NCBI RefSeq assembly: GCF_038594945.1 | Contig: NZ_JBCFYD010000001.1 | Span: 1,054,001 to 1,118,000 of the forward strand | Length of the DNA stretch: 64,000 nucleotides | Direction: 5' to 3' | DNA from: Fodinibius sp. Rm-B-1B1-1 | GTDB lineage: Bacteria; Bacteroidota; Rhodothermia; Balneolales; Balneolaceae | Shown here: in pieces, positions 34,968 to 43,163 of the stretch | How the letters are laid out: every line of letters starts with the position of its first letter | Numbering within the stretch: position 1 is the stretch's first letter | Notes under the pieces: generated by a model | Databases searched by the model: none | What the model saw: only the letters and a program-made list of their open reading frames with translations | What the model was told of the DNA's origin: nothing | Program-made: the position numbers and the translations under genes

Positions 34968-36008
34968 ATGAGCAATCAATTTTATATCCATCAGATATAC
35001 CTGGTATTAGGATTGGTATTTTTGGCTTTTACAAGCAGTTGTTCAGTAACGGCCGAAGCCCAAAACTCCGATTTGCCGAAATGGGTTAACAATCCCTCAA
35101 ATCAATTCAGTGAAAACCAATATCTGATGGCTGTTGGTTCATCGCCTACCCGGGAAGGGGCTCGTACTCAGGCGCAATCGAATTTGGCCCAAATATTTGT
35201 GTCTGAAGTCGAGGTAAATGAATCTTATGTAAATGAGTTTGAAGAGATAACAGATTCGGAAGAAGGGATCAGTGTCAGGGAAAATACGAACCTTATTACC
35301 CGGTCCGAAGTTAATTCTAACCAACAGATGCGCAATGTTGAAATAAGAGAAGTTCATGAAGCTCCAAATGGTACTTTTTATGCACTTGCCCTTATGGATC
35401 GGATGGAGACTGCGCAACTTTACAGTCGGGAAATTGAGAGCAATAGAGATAACATTAATGCTTTGCGTAAAAAAGCGTCTAATACCGAGAGTAGTTTAGA
35501 TCGATTGATTTATTCGAAGCAAGCGTTGGCCGCAGCTCAAGTGAATGATATGTTAATAAATCAGCGAGCGGTGTTAACGGGACAGGGCTCTGGAAGGGAG
35601 GCTCTGTTGGCAGAAATCACACAAGATTTTAGGGAGGCGAAGAAGGAATGCACCGTTAAATTAGTTGGTGAGTTACCAAGAGAGGTGCAATCAGAAATTA
35701 CCAGGAAGTTACAAAATGCTGGGTTTGAGATGGCGAATAACAGTAGTCCGGTTATTGAAATGAAGGCGAATTTAAGGATGGAACCAGTTGATCTAAATAG
35801 GCCGAAATATGAATTTATTCAGTGGGCCTTGCAGGTTGAGGCGCAGAATAAAGAGAATGGTCAATGGTTTAGCACGTATATGAGTGAGGGTCGTGAGGGA
35901 AGTATGAATGAGAAGTATGCACGCCAACGCTCTATTCAGGCTGTCCAAGAGAAATTATCCTCAGAATTTATGGACTATATTAATAAGGAGTTATTATCTG
36001 TCGATTGA
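34968..36008 (+). CDS. LPP20-like lipoprotein, long form
   Basis: 346 residues. Signal peptide with lipobox FTSSC, Cys25. Residues about 30-150 resemble LPP20 lipoproteins: LPKWVNNPSNQF, YLMAVGSSPTREGARTQAQSNLAQIF, and a late VEIREVHEAPNGTFYALALMDR. The C-terminal half (from 200) is a separate domain with KLVGELPREVQSEITRKLQ, possibly a PEGA- or SPOR-unrelated ligand-binding fold. 26 bp after the COG3014 gene, so the same operon. LPP20 proteins are surface lipoproteins in Helicobacter; the function here is unknown. Confidence 0.8.
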   Translation: MSNQFYIHQIYLVLGLVFLAFTSSCSVTAEAQNSDLPKWVNNPSNQFSENQYLMAVGSSPTREGARTQAQSNLAQIFVSEVEVNESYVNEFEEITDSEEGISVRENTNLITRSEVNSNQQMRNVEIREVHEAPNGTFYALALMDRMETAQLYSREIESNRDNINALRKKASNTESSLDRLIYSKQALAAAQVNDMLINQRAVLTGQGSGREALLAEITQDFREAKKECTVKLVGELPREVQSEITRKLQNAGFEMANNSSPVIEMKANLRMEPVDLNRPKYEFIQWALQVEAQNKENGQWFSTYMSEGREGSMNEKYARQRSIQAVQEKLSSEFMDYINKELLSVD

Positions 36009-36126
36009 TAAATGTGATTTTCAGGCAATTTTTTTTAAACTGTATTCCGATTATTGAAGGTCTTAATAATAAGTTCATCAATATGGACTACATTCATTAC
36101 ATCATCTAATATAAATAGGGATCATT

Positions 36127-36717
36127 ATGAAAACACGTATACTACTTACTTTTTTAGTAGCTGGATTTTTAGCGTTCGGCTGCAGTAGCTCAGAAAATGT
36201 GCAAGACAATGCGGGTAGCGATTTGCCCAGCTGGTACACGAATCCGCCAAGCAGTGATAGCGAATATATGTATGCTATTGGTGAAGGGACCTCTTCTCGT
36301 AGAAGTATGGCGCGGAAGCAGGCGATGCAAAATGGACGTGCGGCACTTACGTTAAAGCTTGAATCTGAAGTGAGTGCTATGCAGAAAAACTTTGCAGAAG
36401 AAACCACTTCTGGGGCAAATAGTAATTACAGTGAGGTTTTTACTGATGTTTCAAAATCTGTGGGTCAACAAACACTGCGTGGTGTAGATGTGGACCGAAG
36501 CAAGTTTTATACACGTGATAACAATACCAAGCATGAGGTATTAATGTTGGTTCGTTTGCCTGTTGGTGAAGCTGCAGATGCTTTGAATCAGGCTCTTGAA
36601 AATACATTATCGAAGGATGAAGAGATGTATACCAAGTTTAAGGCTTCAAAAGGGTTTGAAGAGATGAAACAATCCATTGAAGAAATGAAGGAAGGAAATA
36701 TGCCATCAGGGAATTAG
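36127..36717 (+). CDS. LPP20-like lipoprotein, short form
   Basis: 196 residues. Lipobox AFGC with Cys19. Mature domain starts LPSWYTNPPSSDSEYMYAIG and GTSSRRSMARKQAMQNGRAAL, closely parallel to the N-terminal domain of the preceding gene, so the two are probably ancient paralogs. The C-terminal tail is helical and charged (FEEMKQSIEEMKEGN). Separated from the preceding gene by 118 bp and followed by a terminator, so it may be expressed at higher level than its neighbours. Confidence 0.85.
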   Translation: MKTRILLTFLVAGFLAFGCSSSENVQDNAGSDLPSWYTNPPSSDSEYMYAIGEGTSSRRSMARKQAMQNGRAALTLKLESEVSAMQKNFAEETTSGANSNYSEVFTDVSKSVGQQTLRGVDVDRSKFYTRDNNTKHEVLMLVRLPVGEAADALNQALENTLSKDEEMYTKFKASKGFEEMKQSIEEMKEGNMPSGN

Positions 36718-36736
36718 AAATTTCCCAGGAATAATA

Positions 36737-36776
36737 ATATCTCGACCCGGTTATTTCCGGGTTGGGATATTTTTTT
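36737..36776 (+). terminator. Rho-independent terminator within the envelope cluster
   Basis: A 14-bp stem with two G-T pairs: ATATCTCGACCCGG (36737-36750) with CCGGGTTGGGATAT (36757-36770), loop TTATTT, then six T. It separates the lipoprotein genes from the transglycosylase gene, which must have its own promoter or receive readthrough. Confidence 0.88.
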
Positions 36777-36842
36777 ATAGGCTTGATTGAATTGGTAGAT
36801 GTTTCAATGAGGTTAAAAATGTTAATTTGAGAGAGGTCCGTT

Positions 36843-38051
36843 ATGTATAGGCGACCAAAAAGGGTGGGGACAATAGAGGGGAAGGTGGTACTTCTTGTTG
36901 CTTTTCTTGTGTTAAATGTATCATCAGTGTTTGCCCAAGGATACGAAGATTATAAAGAAGAAATGGAAGAGGGCTATAACGAGTATGTTGAAGATATTGA
37001 AAATGGAGTAGCTTCCTCAGAAGAAGATTATGAGGCGTACCAGAAAAAAGTGGAGAAAGAATTCAATGCATTTAAAGAGGAGATGCTTAAGAAATGGGGT
37101 GATTTTAAAGAGCGCTCCAAAAAAGAATGGGTAGAATATAAAGAGAACGGGACTCTTCGAATTTCAACGGATTTTGAAGAGGGGACTGGCCAGGTTGAGG
37201 TGATAGCTGAAAGCAAGGAAGAGGCCGAGAAAATAAAAGAAGAAATGCCGGAAAAGGTATCGGGTGCTATGAAGTCAAAGGGCACTCAGGAGGGGTTTGA
37301 AACCGATAGCGTGCCTAATAAAGAAGTCACTGATGAAGCTGTTTTAGAAGGTCAGTTAGATAAGTCCGAAGATCAGACTGTGGATGAGTATGCCGAGGAA
37401 GTAGCAGAGAAGAATACGAAAACCAAGGAGGTTCAGGGCGATGACGGAGAAACTCGTTATGTGGTATATGTGGATTTCCAATTAGCTGATGATCATATGC
37501 AGAAACGGGCGAAAAAAGTTGAAGATTTTGTGTATAAGTTCTCGGAAGAGCACAATATTGATCCTGCGTTTACCTTTGCCATCATACATGTAGAGTCGCA
37601 CTTCAATCCCACTGCTGCTTCACATGCCAATGCGTATGGTTTGATGCAGTTAGTACCTACTACGGGTGGCCGGGATGCATATCGCAGAATCTTTAATGAA
37701 GATGGGATTCCAACCAAAGAGTTCTTGTTTGAGCCAAGTAATAATATCCAGATGGGAACGACCTTTTTAGATATTATGGAATCAAACTATTTTGATCGGG
37801 CTGACAATAATACTACTCGCGAATACTTGATAACAGCTGCCTATAACACTGGGGCCGGGAATGTTTCTGTTGCTTATACTGGAGATACGAATCTTTCCAA
37901 AGCTTTTTCAAAAATAAACAGCATGTCGCCTGAGGAAAACTATAATTATTTGCGAAAAAATCTGGAATATGCAGAGGCGCGAAACTACCTTAAGAAGGTA
38001 ACGACCCAACGAGAAAAGTACAGTCAGTGGAAGCGTCAGGCAGAAAAATAG
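36843..38051 (+). CDS. MltC-like lytic transglycosylase (DUF3393 plus SLT domain)
   Basis: 402 residues with GAGAGGT before the ATG. Signal peptide (cleaved near FAQ, residue 32, no lipid Cys). Residues 33-160 contain acidic helices with spaced aromatics (YEAYQKKVEKEFNAFKEEM), then WGDFKERSKKEWVEY and STDFEEGTGQVEV, matching the N-terminal DUF3393 domain of MltC. The C-terminal SLT domain has catalytic Glu251 in HVESHFNP, NAYGLMQL and ITAAYNTGAGNVSVAY. It cleaves glycan strands to 1,6-anhydromuropeptides. It lacks the lipid anchor of E. coli MltC, so it would be a soluble periplasmic enzyme. Last gene of the envelope cluster. Confidence 0.9.
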   Translation: MYRRPKRVGTIEGKVVLLVAFLVLNVSSVFAQGYEDYKEEMEEGYNEYVEDIENGVASSEEDYEAYQKKVEKEFNAFKEEMLKKWGDFKERSKKEWVEYKENGTLRISTDFEEGTGQVEVIAESKEEAEKIKEEMPEKVSGAMKSKGTQEGFETDSVPNKEVTDEAVLEGQLDKSEDQTVDEYAEEVAEKNTKTKEVQGDDGETRYVVYVDFQLADDHMQKRAKKVEDFVYKFSEEHNIDPAFTFAIIHVESHFNPTAASHANAYGLMQLVPTTGGRDAYRRIFNEDGIPTKEFLFEPSNNIQMGTTFLDIMESNYFDRADNNTTREYLITAAYNTGAGNVSVAYTGDTNLSKAFSKINSMSPEENYNYLRKNLEYAEARNYLKKVTTQREKYSQWKRQAEK

Positions 38052-38212
38052 GATAGTTTATTCTTCAATTAGTATTCTATTTCTTCGAGATCGATTGCCC
38101 AATTTACCATTTTCAATACGTGTCTTTTAGATGTTAAACAGTATTGTAATTCCTTCAATTTTGCGTTAACTATAATTAGCTGAAAATAAATTTTAGTCTA
38201 AATAATCGGCTT

Positions 38213-40084
38213 TTGGATACAATTTTGTCAGAAAGTGATAAGGAGTGCTGGAAAGAGGGTAGTTGTTATAATGCTCACTCTTTGATGGGGGCACAAGTTG
38301 TCGAAGATGGAGTGGCGTTTGCCGTATGGGCTCCTCATGCTCACAGTGTAAGTGTCGTGGGTGAGTTTAACGAATGGGATGGGCGACGGAATCCAATGCA
38401 GAAAGATGAAGAAACCGGTATTTGGACAGCGAAAATTTCCGGGATTGACCAGTGGACATTATACAAATTTGAGTTAAAGACGGGTGCAGAAGCCCCACCT
38501 TTTTTGAAGTCGGACCCCTATGCATATGCCATGGAAGTACGTCCAAAGAATGCTTCTTTGGTGTATGATCTATCAGGTTTTGAATGGGGGGATGAAGAAT
38601 GGATGGAGGAAAGGGGGAATCGCCAGTCCTTTCAAAAGCCAATATCGATTTACGAAGTCCATCTTGCATCCTGGAGGCGGAAAGGGGCAGATAATAACGA
38701 GTATTTAAGCTACCGGGAGTTAGCTCACGAGCTGATTCCTTACGTAAATGATAGTGGTTTTACCCATGTTGAACTCATGCCCATTGCAGAACACCCATAC
38801 GATCCCTCTTGGGGATACCAGGTGACCGGTTATTATGCACCAACCAGTCGCTTTGGAGACCCAAAGGATTTTATGTACTTCGTCGATGAATGTCATAAAA
38901 ACGGCATAGGGGTTATTATGGATTGGGTTCCGGGACATTTTCCCAAGGATGAACAAGGGTTGCAGATGTTCGACAGTACACCGCTTTACGAATATGGTGA
39001 TCCCCAAAAGCGGGAGCAGAAAGATTGGGGAACCTATATTTTTGACTACGGGAAAAATGGTGTCCGAAACTTTTTGTTATCGAATGCACATTACTGGTGT
39101 GATAAATATCATATTGATGGTTTGCGAGTAGATGCCGTGGCTTCTATGCTGTATTTAGATTATTCAAAAGGGCCTGAGGAATGGAGCCCAAATAAATATG
39201 GTGGCAATGAACATTTAGAGGCGATACGTTTTCTAAAGGATTTTAACGTAATGATTCATCGAGAGTTTCCCGGCATCCTAACGTTCGCCGAAGAGTCAAC
39301 ATCGTGGGCAGGGGTTACCACGCCCGTACATCACGATGGATTGGGATTTGACTATAAATGGAATATGGGATGGATGAACGATACGCTGGAGTATATTCAA
39401 AAAAGCGCTGGCCAGCGCAGTAATGATCCCAATAAAATAACTTTTCCGATGATGTATAATGAATCGGAAAATTTTGTGCTCCCCTTTTCGCATGATGAAG
39501 TTGTGCATCTTAAAAAGCCACTTGTTTGGAAGAGTTCGGGAGATGAGCCTGAACAGTTTGCTAATCTACGATTGTTATTTACGTATTTCTACGGACATCC
39601 CGGAAAAAAGCTGCTATTTATGGGAGGAGAGTTTGCCGAGACCAGTGAGTGGGCTGAGGATCGATCCCTGCATTGGCATTTGTTAGAGCATAATCGTCAC
39701 CAGGGAATAAAAAAGTTGGTAGATGACTTAAATGCGTTATATAAGTACGAACCTGCATTGCATCAATTAGATAAAGATCCGGCAGGTTTTGAATGGATTG
39801 CGTTAGGAAAAGAACGGCCATCTGTCTTTTCATTTTTACGAAAAGCACAAAATCCAGCGGATCATTTGTTATTTATATTGAACTTTTCAGATCAAAACGT
39901 AGAAAACTTTTCTGTTGGGCCCTTTCAGGGAGAGCAATATGAGATTATCTTAAACACTGAATCGGAGTATTATGGAGGGACTAACGAGGGGGGACATTAC
40001 GGTTTGGGGGCTAACCAACATGTTTGGATGGAGCCATTTTCTGCTCTTGTTCTAAAGCCCATACAGCAAATATCGGATAAATAG
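38213..40084 (+). CDS. glgB: 1,4-alpha-glucan branching enzyme
   Basis: 623 residues if the TTG at 38213 is the start; no good ATG precedes the conserved part, and the start remains uncertain. A CBM48 domain (VAFAVWAPHAHSVSVVGEFN) is followed by the GH13 barrel. Catalytic residues are Asp307 (GLRVDAVAS), Glu360 (FAEEST) and Asp428 (SHDEVV). PIAEHPYDPSWGYQVTGYYA is diagnostic of branching enzymes. It makes alpha-1,6 branches in glycogen. It is shorter than E. coli GlgB (about 730) because it lacks the extra N-terminal domain. No glgC or glgP is nearby, but a GlgA-like fragment lies 1 kb downstream. Confidence 0.94.
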   Translation: MDTILSESDKECWKEGSCYNAHSLMGAQVVEDGVAFAVWAPHAHSVSVVGEFNEWDGRRNPMQKDEETGIWTAKISGIDQWTLYKFELKTGAEAPPFLKSDPYAYAMEVRPKNASLVYDLSGFEWGDEEWMEERGNRQSFQKPISIYEVHLASWRRKGADNNEYLSYRELAHELIPYVNDSGFTHVELMPIAEHPYDPSWGYQVTGYYAPTSRFGDPKDFMYFVDECHKNGIGVIMDWVPGHFPKDEQGLQMFDSTPLYEYGDPQKREQKDWGTYIFDYGKNGVRNFLLSNAHYWCDKYHIDGLRVDAVASMLYLDYSKGPEEWSPNKYGGNEHLEAIRFLKDFNVMIHREFPGILTFAEESTSWAGVTTPVHHDGLGFDYKWNMGWMNDTLEYIQKSAGQRSNDPNKITFPMMYNESENFVLPFSHDEVVHLKKPLVWKSSGDEPEQFANLRLLFTYFYGHPGKKLLFMGGEFAETSEWAEDRSLHWHLLEHNRHQGIKKLVDDLNALYKYEPALHQLDKDPAGFEWIALGKERPSVFSFLRKAQNPADHLLFILNFSDQNVENFSVGPFQGEQYEIILNTESEYYGGTNEGGHYGLGANQHVWMEPFSALVLKPIQQISDK

Positions 40085-40167
40085 TTTAACAAACTGTTCT
40101 TATATCAACAGATGATCCGAGGATGAATAAAGCTTGTTAAAGATTTTATTAAAAAGGTTCATTTTAG

Positions 40168-40175
40168 TATATTTG
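40168..40175 (+). promoter_or_regulatory. Candidate Bacteroidota-type -7 element upstream of comA
   Basis: TATATTTG matches the TAnnTTTG element used by the primary sigma factor in Bacteroidota. It lies 32 bp before the ATG. A convincing -33 TTG is not seen at the expected distance. Confidence 0.35.
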
Positions 40176-40206
40176 TCCGTTTAAATTGTCAAATTTATAA
40201 TCTCCA

Positions 40207-41025
40207 ATGGCTTTTAAGCTCAATCACCTACCAAAGCGTACCGAAAAACCCCGCGAAAAAGGAATAACGCTGGTCTTAGATAAAGGTTTCAGCGTTCGAC
40301 AGGTTGAAGATCTTTGTGAGACTTCTTCCAATTATATTGATATAGTAAAACTTGGTTGGGGAACGAGTTACGTAACTCAAAATCTTGAGGAGAAGCTGGC
40401 GGTTTACGATAACGCCAATATCCCGGTCTATTTTGGGGGAACTCTTTTCGAGGCATATGTGCTGCGAGATCAGCTTGATGCTTATATGGAATTGTTAGAT
40501 CGATTCAATATTGAGCATGCCGAAGTTTCAAACGGTACGATCTGGTTGTCAGATCAGCGAAAGGTAGAGATTATTCAGAAAATGAGTAAGCATTTTACTA
40601 TCCTGTCCGAGATAGGTAGTAAGAATCCAAATGATATTATCCCTCCATATAAGTGGGTTAAGATGATTGAGCGTGAGCTTGATGCCGGTGCATCAAAAAT
40701 TATTTGCGAGGCACGTGAAAGTGGTACTGTTGGGGTATTTCGACCCAATGGTGAGGTGCGATCCGGACTTATTGATGAGATTGCTGATCAGGTGCCTGTA
40801 GAAAATCTGATTTTTGAGGCGCCACAGAAAGAGCAGCAGGTATGGTTTATCCGTAAGTTTGGGAGTAACGTAAACTTGGGTAATATACAGCCATCCGAAG
40901 TAATTCCTGTCGAAACTTTGCGTTTAGGTCTTCGTGGGGATACTCTTTTTGATTTTTATTCCCTTGATGATGAAGAGATGAGTCAGCTTTATTCGGATCA
41001 AGAAAAAAGCGAGACCGACGAATAA
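40207..41025 (+). CDS. comA: Phosphosulfolactate synthase
   Basis: 272 residues, TIM-barrel. Landmarks are the N-terminal KPREKGITLVLDKG, VKLGWGTSYV (about 48-57), IPVYFGGTLFE, SNGTI, GASKIICEARESG, and FEAPQKEQQVWFI, then LGNIQP and ETLRLGLRGDTL. The enzyme adds sulfite to phosphoenolpyruvate to form (R)-2-phospho-3-sulfolactate, first step of coenzyme M synthesis in methanogens; in bacteria of this group the product more likely feeds sulfolactate or sulfonolipid (cysteate) synthesis. No comB or comC gene is adjacent. The acidic tail (DEEMSQLYSDQEKSETDE) extends beyond the usual family end. Confidence 0.9.
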   Translation: MAFKLNHLPKRTEKPREKGITLVLDKGFSVRQVEDLCETSSNYIDIVKLGWGTSYVTQNLEEKLAVYDNANIPVYFGGTLFEAYVLRDQLDAYMELLDRFNIEHAEVSNGTIWLSDQRKVEIIQKMSKHFTILSEIGSKNPNDIIPPYKWVKMIERELDAGASKIICEARESGTVGVFRPNGEVRSGLIDEIADQVPVENLIFEAPQKEQQVWFIRKFGSNVNLGNIQPSEVIPVETLRLGLRGDTLFDFYSLDDEEMSQLYSDQEKSETDE

Positions 41026-41063
41026 TTAAGTAAGATTAACAACGAATCTATTAGATTTTATCC

Positions 41064-41882
41064 ATGAAAGTATTATACGCTGCCGCTGAAATATCTCCGT
41101 TCGCTCGAATGACACACACCGCTGACTTGCTCCGGTTTTTGCCGGCCTCGTTACAAGATAAGGGGTACGAAATTCGAATTTTGTTACCTAAATATGGCAC
41201 CATTAATGATCGTAGGAATCGACTGCACGAGGTTATTCGCCTTTCTGGTATCGAAATAGAAGTCGGTGAAAAGATCGAAAGCATGCGCATTAAGGTTGCA
41301 AGTATCCCTAATGCAAAGTTGCAGGTGTACTTTTTGGATAATGACACCTATTTCAAGCGGAAAGCAATGTTCATGAATCCAGATACCAATGAGCATTATG
41401 ATGATAATGATGAACGCATAGTCTTTTACAGTAAGGGTGTGTTAGAAACGGTTGCGAAATTGGGTTGGGAGCCTGACATTATCCATTGTCATGATTGGGC
41501 AGCGGGATTGATTCCCTTGCTTGCGAAGGAGAAGTACAACGATTTAGATCTTTTCAAGGATACTAAAGTTGTGTACAATATCCACCACCCCGAAAACAAT
41601 GGTGTATTTAATAAAAAGCTGTTGGATTTGGTTGGTTTGCCCGAATCTGTAAACAAGGACAATCTTATCGAGGGTGATAACGTTGACTTGCGTACTCTTG
41701 GTTTAAAATACAGTGACCACGTGGTAACCGGCAACCATATAACAGACGAGTTAGATGATCTGTTTGAGCAGTTGGACATATCGGCCAGAAAGATTCAGGG
41801 ATCACCTGAAGATGTTTCCGATAAGTTCGCAGCTTACTACGATGAGATTGCCGGAGATGAAGAAGAAACTGAAGAATCATAA
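41064..41882 (+). CDS. Glycogen/starch synthase N-terminal domain protein (GT5-like, no C-terminal lobe)
   Basis: 272 residues against about 480 for a full GlgA. It matches only the N-terminal Rossmann lobe: MKVLYAAAEISPF, GYEIRILLPKYG, PDIIHCHDWAAGLIPLL and VVYNIHHPENNG. The ADP-glucose-binding K-x-G-G-L motif after the first strand is replaced by RMTHTADL, and the C-terminal lobe with the second half of the active site is absent; the protein ends in an acidic tail. It is probably not a synthase. Short proteins of this kind are typical in Bacteroidota and sit next to DUF4270 lipoproteins, as here. It may be a regulator or sugar-binding protein. Confidence 0.85.
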   Translation: MKVLYAAAEISPFARMTHTADLLRFLPASLQDKGYEIRILLPKYGTINDRRNRLHEVIRLSGIEIEVGEKIESMRIKVASIPNAKLQVYFLDNDTYFKRKAMFMNPDTNEHYDDNDERIVFYSKGVLETVAKLGWEPDIIHCHDWAAGLIPLLAKEKYNDLDLFKDTKVVYNIHHPENNGVFNKKLLDLVGLPESVNKDNLIEGDNVDLRTLGLKYSDHVVTGNHITDELDDLFEQLDISARKIQGSPEDVSDKFAAYYDEIAGDEEETEES

Positions 41883-41900
41883 ATATAGAGCAGTATTTCA

Positions 41901-43163
41901 TTGCAAACATATTTAAACAATTCCTTTCACGACCTTAATTTCGTCCATTTAATTGTAGCTTTAGTTGTTTTAGCAGGGCTTAGCGCGTGTGAGAATCCGG
42001 GCTCGGTGGGCGGTGATATTACCGATCCAACGGCCGATGTTGTCCGGGATACGTTAATGGTGGATAATCTTCGTTCAATCGATGCCACATCGTATTCTGG
42101 GGAACTTAATTTCTTTTCTGCGGGAAGCTATGACGACCCGCTTTTAGGAGCATTAAACGCCACGGGATATATAAAGCCATTCCTGCCTTCTGAAAATGAT
42201 ACAATGAGGGCAGATGGTGAAATGCTTATGCGGCTGATGTTTGATGCAGAACAAGTATATGGGGATTCGTTGAGTTCTCAGCAGTTTGATCTATATGAAA
42301 TTGGCCAATTTTGGCGCCATCGTGCTCTTAAAGTGAATGATGAACTTGATCTTGAATCGCAAAAGGTGGGGGAATTCACCGTAGGAGGGGCTGACTCTAT
42401 GGTAATTAACCTTTCTGATATAGCTCCTGATTGGGTGGATAAGTACCGTGCCTATGCACAGGAATCCAAAGAGGATACGACCGGTCAAGCAGATTCAACG
42501 TACATTTATGAGGCTCATGGATTGGCGTTAGTCCCACAGAATAATGGTAAAATAATTCCGATACATAGCGATTCTACAAACTTTATCATCCAGCATCCCG
42601 AAGCCGATACTTTTTCTGTTGGCTTAAGTAGGTGGGGATATCATCTTAGTCGTGGACAAGATTCTTCACCACAGGGGACGTTGCCTTTGCACAGCACATA
42701 CGAAAGTGTGTTAAACTTTGATAATTTTGGACTCTCAGAAATAGATATTGAACCTGCCGGTTTATCCAGGGCTGTACTTGTACTGCATGAAGATACCGAA
42801 GCGTTAGAGCAGAGTCTTAATGGAGAGCCACCAGCAGCAAAAAGGGCTAAAGAACAAACCGCCTTTTTGCAATTGGCAAATCCTGATGGATTGCCCGAAA
42901 ATATTGACCCGGGTGCTCCGTTAAATACTCCTTCACGGCTACAGGGTACGTATCTTCCAGAAGATGGGACTTATCGCTTTGATATAACTGCACTGGTTGA
43001 AAATATAATCCGAAATGGATTCCCAGAAGATCGTGAGTTTTTTGTGACACTGCCTAATGATGGAGCTATAAAATCTACTTTGATCATGGGTTCTGGCGAT
43101 CAGGTTTCTGATAGCTTAAAGCCTAAAATTATAATTACCTCTTTAAAAAATATTAACAATTAG
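41901..43163 (+). CDS. DUF4270-like lipoprotein
   Basis: 420 residues from TTG 41901, the only start that keeps the whole signal peptide; lipobox GLSAC with Cys30. The rest is predicted beta-rich with no known enzyme motif (LSRWGYHLSRGQDS, AVLVLHEDTEALEQ, FDITALVENIIRNG). Sequence texture and position directly after a GlgA-like gene match DUF4270 of Bacteroidota, but assignment to the family is by context and general pattern. Exported to the outer membrane or surface. It overlaps the next gene by one base (TAGTG). Confidence 0.65.
   Translation: MQTYLNNSFHDLNFVHLIVALVVLAGLSACENPGSVGGDITDPTADVVRDTLMVDNLRSIDATSYSGELNFFSAGSYDDPLLGALNATGYIKPFLPSENDTMRADGEMLMRLMFDAEQVYGDSLSSQQFDLYEIGQFWRHRALKVNDELDLESQKVGEFTVGGADSMVINLSDIAPDWVDKYRAYAQESKEDTTGQADSTYIYEAHGLALVPQNNGKIIPIHSDSTNFIIQHPEADTFSVGLSRWGYHLSRGQDSSPQGTLPLHSTYESVLNFDNFGLSEIDIEPAGLSRAVLVLHEDTEALEQSLNGEPPAAKRAKEQTAFLQLANPDGLPENIDPGAPLNTPSRLQGTYLPEDGTYRFDITALVENIIRNGFPEDREFFVTLPNDGAIKSTLIMGSGDQVSDSLKPKIIITSLKNINN

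Noticed and set aside
36843-38051. Phage endolysin
   Set aside because: The SLT domain is preceded by a signal peptide and a DUF3393-like domain, and neighbours are chromosomal lipoprotein genes, so it is a cellular MltC-like enzyme.
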